Assembly (NCBI GenBank): GCA_900617975.1 | Contig: UZAE01013600.1 | Location: forward strand, 1 to 20,797 | Length of the DNA stretch: 20,797 nt | Reading direction: 5' to 3' | Source of the DNA: Rodentolepis nana | Taxonomy: Eukaryota > Platyhelminthes > Cestoda > Cyclophyllidea > Hymenolepididae | Part shown: positions 8,862 through 18,013 of the stretch, piece by piece | Numbering within the stretch: position 1 is the first letter of the stretch | Layout: every line of letters starts with the position of its first letter | Notes under the pieces: model-generated | What the model saw: the letters and a program-made list of their open reading frames with translations, nothing else | The model's database searches: none | What the model was told of the DNA's origin: nothing | Program-made: the position numbers and the translations under genes

Positions 8862-9419
8862 CACACAAAGCAAATATTTAAAATGAAAATTTGCAGAACA
8901 TTCTCTAGTGAATTTGGATACTGTGATTAGTTATTTTTAAGTAGGAATGTGTTTGCAAATCGCGTCTTTTATGAAAGCAAATAATTTTAGCACATATAAT
9001 TGCCTTTAGTTGTGTGTTCTTAACAATGCGCGGTAAATAGAACCAGTTAAACAGAAAATACAAAATACTGCTGAGAAAATATTTCTCGTTAGCAGCTCCT
9101 TTTGTTTAAAAAACGTTTGCCTTATTGGTATGTTAATACAATGTATATTCAGGAAATAACTGAACTTTTACATAAGACGTCAAACCAATCTTACCACCAA
9201 ATTTCAAAGCTTTTTTTTGGTATTTGGGCAAAATAAAAAAAAACCATTGACATTGCGGCTCAGTCCAATTATCTGTCAAGAGGCTCTAAGTATACCGTCT
9301 CATCATCCAGATTCTATCTTCTGTATCTTGGGGTGTGCGATAGACTTACCTCCACGTGGTGCACCCTGGGCAACGTATACTCATACGGCAAAAAAGTCTA
9401 TTAACCGGCAGTTGACTTC
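8862..9419 (+). repeat. 558-bp exact direct repeat, copy 2
   Basis: Identical to 2552-3109 at a constant offset of 6310 bases. Unlike copy 1 it runs on without interruption into the rest of a SINE (9420-9689), which shows what probably follows 3109 in the real chromosome. Confidence 0.95.
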
Positions 9420-9689
9420 AGACTCCAAACTACCATGATCCCACTGTATGACATATTCGACCATCTCCACAGTACTACATCACATTTTTTCTAAATTTTC
9501 AACCTTACAGTACTACATCACATTTTTTCTAAATTTTCAACCTTCGTCCTTGAAACACTCTTCAGTGCCCCTCCTCTCGACTTTTTTCACTTTGATGTTC
9601 CTTCTTCCCCTCTGTGAAGCCTGAAGTCAACTAAAGGGCTAATGATAACCATCAAAACACCTGCCATTTGATATAGATAAATAAATATT
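9331..9689 (+). mobile_element. SINE family A, copy 3 (full length, rearranged middle)
   Basis: The 5' end GGGTGTGCGATAGACTTACC is at 9331 and the 3' end CCTGCCATTTGATATAGATAAATAAAT is near 9689. The flanks TCTTCTGTATCTTG (9317-9330) and TCTTTTATACCATG (9690-9703) agree at 10 of 14 positions and may be an old target duplication. The CTGT microsatellite and part of the middle are replaced by two tandem 38-bp units (9469-9544). A B-box-like TATTCGACC lies at 9454-9462. Confidence 0.85.
9469..9544 (+). repeat. two perfect 38-bp tandem units inside SINE copy 3
   Basis: ACAGTACTACATCACATT...CAACCTT at 9469-9506 is repeated without change at 9507-9544. It is a local duplication within this SINE copy and is not seen in the other copies. 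Confidence 0.9.
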
Positions 9690-9703
9690 TCTTTTATACC
9701 ATG

Positions 9704-12461
9704 TCTTTTGCTTATATATTTTATTTATATCCACCTAATTGCGCAGTGACCTCAATGATGCGATTGCGTAAAAGCAGCTATGCCACACTCATATTGCCAT
9801 TTTTCTTGTGTTATTTATTTATCACATGTCATGCTTGCTCCTAATTGTACAGACGCTTCCCTTCTGACATTTTGGAATCTTTCCAGGAATTATTGGAAAT
9901 GCGTACTGGCCTACTTTTTGATAGATGAAAACTGTAGCCAATGGATGAAAACCAATTGGATTGACTAAATTTGCTTTAAAATCTTGTACATTCACCAGAT
10001 TAAATCATACTTAAATATTGACGTTAATAGAAACCTTCGCTATACTTGACATCAAAATTGCGTGGAAATCAACAATTGTTTGGAAGGGGATTCTTGAATT
10101 CCACACCTTTGTGCAAAATACGGCGAAATGATGACTGTTTACAGAATTAAAAGGCTTAGGTAAAATAATAGGATTATAAAAAGTTTTTTTATAGAATATC
10201 TGAATAGCCAAAGAATGATATTAGCTGTTTAAATTAATTAAAATTGTTTTATCAATTTTGGTGGCATTACTTGATTTAAGTACGTAGGGAAAAGAAAATT
10301 GTACATATTTTTTTAAAAAGTGGAAACAAATCCTTTCAACTAAAATATTAGATTATACGCAGTAATAATACATCATCAAAATTCATGTAATTTGAAATAG
10401 TCATTTGAAAAGCAATCTTGTTTATACATTTTGTGAAATTAAATTTAAATTTTTATCTTATTTGATAGCGAAGATTTTGAAAATCTAAGAGAATGGGAAA
10501 GATTTTTTGTGCATCGAAGAAAGTTTAATGAACAAATTTATTGACTACAATAATGACAAAATTAATTACATTAATATGCTATGAAGTTCTGAAATCTATA
10601 ACATTAACATGCCATCAAGTCTTTATGAGAATGTCATATTATTTTAACCGAGAAGTTTTTAAAAAATTTGATTTTAATTATCTTGAATGCTTTCAATGTT
10701 TGGACTGTACTTTTTGAGGACCTAAGATATGACTTAATGCTTCATTTTATTGAGCTAATTTTTATAATCAATCCAAACATTAACGGAATCAGTGTAAAGT
10801 ATATTAGTGGGTCAATCAACGAAACGTGAAACATCACACACAATTTGGTGATCTGGGCGTCGACTCTTTCATCTATACTTTGTTCACTATTTGTGTATTT
10901 TACAGATCCTTTTTGGGTATGAAGGTACATAGAGATGCTTACCATGTACTGCATTGTAACTTGGTTTCATATTCATGGGGTCGCAATAAAATGAAGCGTC
11001 TATTTTTGAAAATGGAATTGGAAAATATTTTGATGAACTCCATTTAAGCAATGCTCTTTTTTATGTTGAATAGCAGCTAATTTTACATGTTTAAATTTTA
11101 ATGTAATTTTTGGTCTTAGATAGAAAATGGATCTAAAGTGCTCTCAAAATCAAATTATTAATACATTATAGCCACCAGTTTAGCAGAAATATGAGAATAA
11201 TCTTGAAAAAAATGAAAGATAAAGAATGAATTGCCTTTACAATTTTTGTATTTAATTATTTTAGTTACAGATTAAAAAGCTTTTATAATAGTTTTCTATA
11301 ATTTTTTTAGGAAACCACGGTGAAATAAAAAAATGCAAAAGTTGACGCTGAATTTCTTTCAGCTAAATTATTCTCAAATTTAAAATTTCTCTGTCAGATG
11401 ATTGCTTATTTCTCAAGATTGAGCTAGTGATTTGACCTCCAAATCTCACTTTTATCATCAAGAATTTTTACTGCTTCCACAGGCAATTTCTTTCTGTAAT
11501 AAAAATTTTATTATAACCCCTATTTCATTTTAAGTACTATTTAAAATGTGCTCAATTAACGGCGCACGCGATTTGATAATTTTAAAAATTTAAACTTCAG
11601 AGAGACTCCTCCATTTGTGGCTTCTTTGATAGCGTTAACTTTGAAATCATCAATTTATTTTATTTAATCTTAAAGGGGAGAGAATTACTTTAAAAAATTA
11701 ACAAATAGTCAATGAAAATTTAAAATATTCTCTCAAGTAAAATATTTTGATAAATTTATCTTTTTTTAACATTAATAAAATTAAGGTCAGGATAGTAAAT
11801 AAATTTGGCGAAAGTTGACCCCTGATCTCTTACTTTAAGATACAAAACTACAAGTCATAAATCCTGATGTGGCTCCCCGTCCCAAAATTCACTAACTCTT
11901 CGACACCCTCATTGCTTCCAAATTCAACTGTTAGATAGTCCAGATAGTCATTTTTTGCTCTTACAATCAAGACGAAGCAATGTCCTAAAAAGAATGAGCC
12001 TAATTGTGTAACCTTAGGTTCGATTCGGTTTAACCTTCCAAAGTGGGAAAAAATTAGAGGTCGTAAAATGGTAATATAATCCACCTTAACGAAAATTACT
12101 GATAAAAGGCTTTTCGAAAGACTCATTAAGATAAATGAAAGTAAAGGTTCGTCAAGAATTTCTACGAAGAAAACAAATAACCGAATATATGTCGTTTTAC
12201 ACAATTATGAAAAAAATGGTTTCAATTAGGAAATTATTCCACCGTGATGATTAATATGTGATATGAGAGAGACATCTCCGTTAAGAATTAATGATCAATT
12301 AAAAATTCGTTAAATAATTAAAATGAAAAAATGCTAGTCAAAAACGAAATCGTACATTCTATAAACAAAAAGACTAAATACGAAGACGCTAAAAGTCACC
12401 AATAAAGAATTTAAGCAATTAGAGTGAATAAAAAATCCAATTTATAGAAAGATCAGAAACC
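9704..12461. other. AT-rich stretch, no gene assigned
   Basis: No recognised family. The longest frame is minus-strand 11848-12204 (118 codons), with hydrophobic N-terminal and acidic C-terminal parts. The opposite strand is also fairly open across 11990-12200 but is broken by stops. Plus-strand frame 10826-11047 (73 codons) is unassigned. Confidence 0.4.
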
Positions 12462-12670
12462 CAGAGAGGAGAAACATCAAAGTGAGAAAAATTCAGGAAA
12501 GGAACCAAAAGAGTGATTAAAAAATATGTAAAAGAGACAGACATAACGGTAGAGAAAATGGTAAGGTGAGCACTGTGTAAGTGGTCGAAGATGGCATACA
12601 GTGGGACCATGGTAGTCTGAAGTGAGAAGTCAACTTCCGGTTTATAGACTTTTTCGCCTTATGATTATAC
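12462..12670 (-). mobile_element. SINE family A, copy 4 (truncated at both ends, diverged)
   Basis: Recognisable as AACATCAAAGTGAGAAAAA, then AAAGAGACAGACA, then GGTAAGGTGAGCACTGTG, then AGTCAACTTCCGGTTTATAGACTT on the plus strand. The 3' end with the tail and the first ~60 bp of the 5' end are missing. The many substitutions indicate an old copy. No target duplication was found. Confidence 0.75.
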
Positions 12671-13388
12671 TCACTCAGTTATAATATTTGCAATAAAGTA
12701 TATCATTCAAACTTTTGATTGTGAGAGGATTAAATTAATATAATGAAAATGATTTCGAAAAATTTTAATTCACAGAAATTTAGGACTGAAGTTACAAAAT
12801 ATTAACAAATGAATGTCACGAGTTTCAAATATCAAATATGCTCATTTCCTTCCAAGGTAACATAGAAATCATTTTTATTGCCAGATATCATTCACTCAGA
12901 AAGAGTTCTTATTGTGACTTAAGTTTTTTTTGCAACGTTTAAAAGTAGGCAGATATATTTGAGGAATGAGTGGCTGCCTAATTAGCCAGCAACGCAGATT
13001 CGGTAAAAAATTTCTCGCAAGGATCGATTATAGATGGAGAGGTGAACTTTTGAGTTCTATTCAAGCGCAATGGAAACAGACAAATCAGCATCAGCATACC
13101 CCATTGTATTTACTCTGACAAGTAAGAGTCTGAACGAGATAAGGAGACCATTTAAAAAAGAGGAAACAACCTGTTTTGACCAACCACATGCCATATCTTC
13201 CAAAAAATCTATCATCTGCACGTTCAGGGAGTTGTATTACGTAACTAAAATCGAGAGTCGATTCCCATTTAAGCCGATATTTGCAGGAGATGAAATTCAC
13301 GAACCAAATCATCTGGAAGAAAAATAGGATACTGAAGGGGTCGAGAAAGATTAGAGATGGAAAGTCTGACTACTACTTGACAAAATGT
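12671..13388. other. unassigned sequence
   Basis: A plus-strand frame (13070-13327, 85 codons) and an antisense frame (13091-13312, 73 codons) overlap over the same 220 bp. Neither resembles a family I know, and mutual openness argues for compositional chance. Confidence 0.4.
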
Positions 13389-13691
13389 GGGGCATGCGAT
13401 AGACTTACCGCCACGTAGTGTACCCTGGTAAACATATACTCATACGACAAAAAGTCTATTGACCGGCAGTGGACTTCTGACTTCAAACCCCACTGTATGT
13501 CAGATTCGACTCCTTCCACAGTACTCAACTCACCTTTTTCTATACCTTTGTCTGTCTCTTTTACCTATGTGAATCATTATAATGTCCCCCATTTCGACTT
13601 CCTGTCACTTTGATGTTCCTCCTCTTCGTGAAGCCCGAAGTCAGCTAAAGGGCTAATGATACCTATCAAAACGCCTTCCAGTTGAAAAAAA
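13389..13691 (+). mobile_element. SINE family A, copy 5
   Basis: Starts GGGGCATGCGATAGACTTACC and ends AACGCCTTCCAGTTGAAAAAAAC. It retains AAGCCCGAAGTCAGCTAAAGGGCTAATGAT near the 3' end. The AAAT tail has decayed to A-rich sequence. Possible flanks (ACTTGACAAAATG and ACTAGGAAAAATT) agree poorly, so I do not call a target duplication. Confidence 0.82.
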
Positions 13692-14886
13692 CTAGGAAAA
13701 ATTTCATTTGTACCTTTTAATAAATTTACAAATAGCGTAAAGTTCAAAATTCGTGATCATACTCTAATAAATTGTTAATGAAATAGAAGCTTACAAACAC
13801 ACAAGTTTGAAATGTTTCTTCAAAGGTTATATGAGTAATTTTAAAAATTGATACTATATTATATTCCATCAGGGGTTTCAGTATAGGTGACCTAATTTTC
13901 AACTTTTATAGAACAGAGATGGCACTTAGTTATAATACATGGTCCAACAACCGTAAATATTGAATAACATCCATTGAATGGATGCATATGTGGGTCTCAG
14001 AGGCATTGGAGGGTACTTTTATATGTCGCAGACACTATCAATTAATCTCACAATTTTTTAGTATAAAAATCGGAATTTTATACCATTTATGTAGTGCTAA
14101 AACCCTAAAAATTAATGCTACGGTTAACATTGATTCACTTTAAATCCAGGTTAACTAAGAAAAATTGCAAACGCGCAAACCCTTTTTTGGAAGAAAAAAA
14201 TAATTCGGTGTTCTCTGTACGAAACACAGTTGAAGTACTTTTTTAGTCCGTGTTGAGGAATTGTTAATTTTGTTAATTTACATCCACGTTTAAGAGACAA
14301 CCAGTACTATAGATTTGGTCAAAAGCTACTGTAATTTAGTTAAATTTCACCGTACTATGAATTTCATGTGTTTCGGGATGCATTCATTTTACATGATCAG
14401 AACAAATAAATATTAGGTAAAGGCTGATTATCAATAGGTTTGTAACTCAAACTCACCCTTTAAGTTAGCTTTGTAGGTCTCAAAATTGGTGAATGATTGA
14501 ATGTCTGTAGCGGTTCGCTACTTGTCTTTGCTATTTAGAATTTATTAAGTTGGATGAATAATGGGTTATTCCTCATTCATTTGTTCTTCTAATATACAAG
14601 GTGGGAGGTCGGTTCATATACCTATGTTCAAAAGACAAGCGTGTCTTTTAAACATTTTGCTTTCAAGCAAAGCAAATAAGTAAAGAGTTATGTTGGATCT
14701 ATCTCTACTATTTAATCCATCGATCAAATATTCTCTGAGCGAACATTCAAAATGATGTGAGGTGTGTTTAAGCGCGCTATTGAGAGGTATACTACATTTG
14801 ATTTGATCTCAGAGGAAGATATAACAGAGCATAATTAATCCAGTAAGAAGACAGAACCAGACATTTATTGACTAAATCAATAGACT
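13692..14886. other. AT-rich stretch, no gene seen
   Basis: Frequent stops in all frames. A small perfect hairpin, GTAGCG-GTT-CGCTAC, lies at 14507-14521. It is too short to mean much by itself. Confidence 0.45.
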
Positions 14887-14895
14887 ATTGATGCA

Positions 14896-14940
14896 GGGTT
14901 AATGATAAATATCATAAAGCCTGCCATTTGAAATAAATAA
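14896..14940 (+). mobile_element. 5'-truncated retroposon tail (SINE A or partner LINE)
   Basis: GGGTTAATGATAAATATCATAAAGCCTGCCATTTGAAATAAATAA matches only the last ~45 bp of family A. The variant ATCATAAAGCCT is shared with the sequence behind the LINE stop codon (2149-2226). Flanks ATTGATGCA (14887-14895) and ATTAATGCA (14941-14949) agree at 8 of 9 positions. This suggests an independent, severely 5'-truncated insertion, as LINEs commonly make. Confidence 0.65.
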
Positions 14941-14949
14941 ATTAATGCA

Positions 14950-16276
14950 TATGGTATCAGGTTTATTCCGACAGAAAATGATTAAAGACAATAAAATTAA
15001 TCAATGACCACGAAGGAACTTAATTGGTGAGACATTGGCTCAAGGGATGAATAGTGCTTGATCTGTAATGCGTGAACTTAGTAATGACAATGAAGTAGCC
15101 TAGTGATGATATATAATTGTATTTTGGCTGGATGTCAAAGTAATTATTTTGCCTAACTGTCAATACGCTTGCACCGTTCTGATTACCAGAAGGTGATTTT
15201 TATTGGTCACCGATTAGACGTACCAGGGTTGCGAAACTATCACGCTTGCTTTAACGAAGCCTATTTTGGTATCTTTATCAAAGCTTAAACTTCCCTCATG
15301 CCGCGTTGCGAACGTCACCTACCGATCTAAATTTCTTATATTCCCCTTTCCTCGGCTCACCAATTCACCGCAATGGTCTTGTACATCCCGGCCTTCTACT
15401 CATTCCTATTTGAGGAAGGTTGCTGTGTGTCTTGCTGGCATTTAGGCATAACCTTCGTTTTTTGCAACTCTGTTGGATAAAATAAAGGAAAATCGCATAA
15501 CCATTTATCATTAATCATGCACACACAATTTCGCTTATCGGCAGTTGGTATGCACCATTTTCATTTTAAGCTAAAAATTATGGCAATTTGGTGTTATTAT
15601 TGAGGTCTGGAGCTTATTGGCTACTTTGGAAGGTCAATAAGGTTATAGTAGGGCTCTGGGAGCAGTCCTTTTGAGATATTTAGTCCGGTTTAATATTTGC
15701 TTCCGTTTTGATGATTTATTCTGCCACCAGCAGATTGAAAACGACTTCGACTGGACATTTCAAAGCCAATAAATCAGTTTCCACAGAATATTTATCTCTA
15801 CACTACCGTTTGCTGATTTACGTTCTTTTCAGACCCTTATTGATGCCTGAATTTCAAATCAAAATGCATGCCAATTGAAGTTGACCAACAATTTGGCAAA
15901 TTAAACTTGCATGAAATGAAGAGTGGATATTTCGTTAAAACTTTGAGAAGTAGAGAGTGATTTCAAAGTAAGTTTTGACAAACGATAACAATATTCGAGA
16001 CAAATCTGGGAGGCCGGAGGGAAGGGGGTGTGTGGTGGAGGCACATGTAAATGATGTGATGGAGTTAGGTAATAGGGTTATAATAATGGAAGAAGTGAAA
16101 TGCCGGAATGCAGGTGCAGTGTTGGTGAAGTTATAAGTTAGACCTCAAATTTTTATATTTAATTAAGTAATTGTAAGGCCAATCAGATCAATTTGACCCA
16201 ATGTCGCTAAACTTGAACAGATGAGACAACCGATATTCTCTACAACCTTTAAAGCCACAAGATTGTGATCAAACCG
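14950..16276. other. unassigned sequence, one less AT-rich part
   Basis: Positions ~15170-15470 are less AT-rich, but no frame gives a protein I recognise. A G-rich patch is at 16008-16028, followed by purine-rich sequence to ~16140. No gene is supported. Confidence 0.4.
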
Positions 16277-16534
16277 CTAGTCCTTTAGTCGACTTCGGGC
16301 TTCATAGAAAGGAGCAACATCAAAATCACAAAAATGGTGAGATGGAACTGGAGAGTGAATCTCAGACGTAGAAGAGGTAGACACAAAGGTATAAACAAAG
16401 AAAACTTAGGTATTGTGGAAGTGGCGGAATTCGGCACACAGTTGGACATGGTAGTTTGAAGTCAGTAGTCAACTGCCGGTTCATAGACTTGTTTGAGCAG
16501 GATGCATCGCGTGGAGATAAGTCAATAGCACACC
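16277..16534 (-). mobile_element. SINE family A, copy 6 (3' end lost, internal deletion)
   Basis: Plus strand reads CCTTTAGTCGACTTCGGGCTTCATAG ... AGTCAACTGCCGGTTCATAGACTT ... GTGGAGATAAGTCAATAGCACACC, with the 5' end at about 16534. The last ~35 bp and the tail are missing. About 20 bp corresponding to GGCAACGTATACTCATACGG in other copies is deleted. No target duplication was found. Confidence 0.8.
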
Positions 16535-17359
16535 TATTTACGGATTAAAACTAAATAAATATTTATATAGAAAGATAAAATCTCGCATCCAATCAATAGT
16601 ATCAATAGGAAGAAACGTTATTACGCTTTAGGTGATATAATATAATTCCTATTTTGACCATATATAAATAAAAGTGGTGTGTTTTCCATCAAATTTAAGT
16701 TGTTTACGAGGCCTTTCGATAACATTTGTGTGAATTAGGTTGCATTGCTAGGCAAACGGATTCGAGATCTCCAACAATAGTAATTGGTAGCGATTTAAAA
16801 TGGTACCATATATTCTCCCTATTTGAGTATTTGCAGGACCTCCCCCGCCCAAAATCCCTGCTATTGTTCAAAATCTTTCCGGAATAGACTTTTTGAAACA
16901 GCAGATTATCTTTAGCGGAATCTGAATGGGCGTAAAAATGGAAAGTTGGGTTTACTTTTGCTCCTTAAATAAACTCAGTGTTCTCATAATGAGAAGTGAT
17001 GGAGAACCGCAGAGAGAAAAGACAACAATTTTAGTGCATTGTCAATTTACTGTAGTGGGCTTCAGTACAATATTGGGCGTAAAGATCGCATTCTTCAGGA
17101 GAATTGTGCAAGTAAATTGTTGGTTTAAAGGATTCAAGAATCGTAGAATGTGAAAACTTTGTTGTTGTAGTCTACACCTGTATCGCACAGCTTTCAAAAA
17201 ACAGCTAGTTCAATTACTTCATTTATTAACAGACAAGCAAAATTTAGAAAGCATTCTTTAGTCAGAATACCTGTTGTTTTATTCAGAATTGGATCAATTC
17301 GTATCTATAAAGTGAGAATAAAGAACTAGCTATCAATAAAAAGTACAATTTTTATGCCC

Positions 17360-17399
17360 ACGATAAAAATTTTATTAAGTGACTATAAATTTTTATCGT
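17360..17399. repeat. 13-bp perfect inverted repeat with 14-bp spacer
   Basis: ACGATAAAAATTT (17360-17372) is the exact reverse complement of AAATTTTTATCGT (17387-17399). It could form a hairpin. It is AT-rich, so chance origin is possible. Confidence 0.7.
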
Positions 17400-17580
17400 A
17401 ATAAGTATTTCCCTGAAAACATGTAACGACTTGAGGCTAAGAAAAGTGGGAATATTTTTCTGTATTATTTATTTCTCTCTTCGATTTCCTCTTATTAATT
17501 TTTAAACACCTAACTACGCAAAATCTAAAATGATGATTATTGTTGGGGAATGAAAAGGTGGAAATAACTCATGACAAGTT

Positions 17581-17584
<4 letters not shown>

Positions 17585-17622
<38 letters not shown>
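17585..17622. repeat. (AT)n microsatellite, about 19 units
   Basis: Uninterrupted alternating A and T for ~38 bp. Such tracts are length-variable and can extrude hairpins. Confidence 0.95.
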
Positions 17623-17626
<4 letters not shown>

Positions 17627-17675
17627 TCGGAAAAATAAACTTTCTTCGGAATTCGTCGCTACCTTTTAAGTAGTA

Positions 17676-17685
17676 ATTTGTTCTT
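17676..17685. repeat. target-site duplication, left copy, of SINE copy 7
   Basis: ATTTGTTCTT, repeated exactly at 18004-18013. Confidence 0.75.
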
Positions 17686-18003
17686 GGGGTGTGAGATAGA
17701 CTTATCTCCTCGTGTCATACGACAAAAAGTCTATAAATCGGCAATTGACTTATGACTTCAAACTACCATCACCCCACTGTATGTCATATACGACCACTTC
17801 CATGGTACTCACCTCACCCTTTGTGAGCCTTTGTGTCAGTCTGTTTGTCTGTCTGTCTGCCTCTTTTACATCTGAGAATCCCTCTTCTGTACCCCCCTCC
17901 CGAATTCTTCTCACTCTGATGTTCCTCCACCCCTCAATGAAGCACGAAGTCAACATAAGAGTTTATGATAATTAGCAAAACGCCAGCTATTCGTTATAAA
18001 TTG
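17686..18003 (+). mobile_element. SINE family A, copy 7 (22-bp internal deletion)
   Basis: 5' end GGGGTGTGAGATAGACTTATC; the 3' end CGCCAGCTATTCGTTATAAATTG is a decayed tail. A perfect 10-bp duplication flanks it. Between CTCCTCGTG and TCATACGAC, 22 bp present in other copies are missing. The CTGT microsatellite is expanded (TCTGTTTGTCTGTCTGTCTG). Frames open through it on both strands are by-products of the repeat. Confidence 0.87.
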
Positions 18004-18013
18004 ATTTGTTCTT
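18004..18013. repeat. target-site duplication, right copy
   Basis: ATTTGTTCTT, the exact partner of 17676-17685. Confidence 0.75.

Larger units (their letters stand above)
16535..17675. other. AT-rich stretch with a microsatellite and a hairpin
   Basis: Plus-strand frame 16926-17153 (75 codons) is unassigned. Contents I can identify are a perfect 13-bp inverted repeat at 17360-17399 and the (AT)n tract at 17585-17622. Confidence 0.45.

Noticed and set aside
12017..12032. GGTTCGATTC, a match to a tRNA B box
   Set aside because: The flanks do not pair as a T stem and no A box or cloverleaf could be found upstream.
13070..13327. 85-codon frame as a gene
   Set aside because: An antisense frame of similar length covers the same bases, neither shows a known motif, and there is no splice or poly(A) context.
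16008..16028. G-quadruplex candidate; also at 19771-19784
   Set aside because: Each has only three runs of three or more G, below the usual four-run rule.
282..18003. Repeated SINE units as a CRISPR-like or satellite array
   Set aside because: Spacing and orientation are irregular and each copy has its own flanks or target duplication, so they are dispersed insertions.
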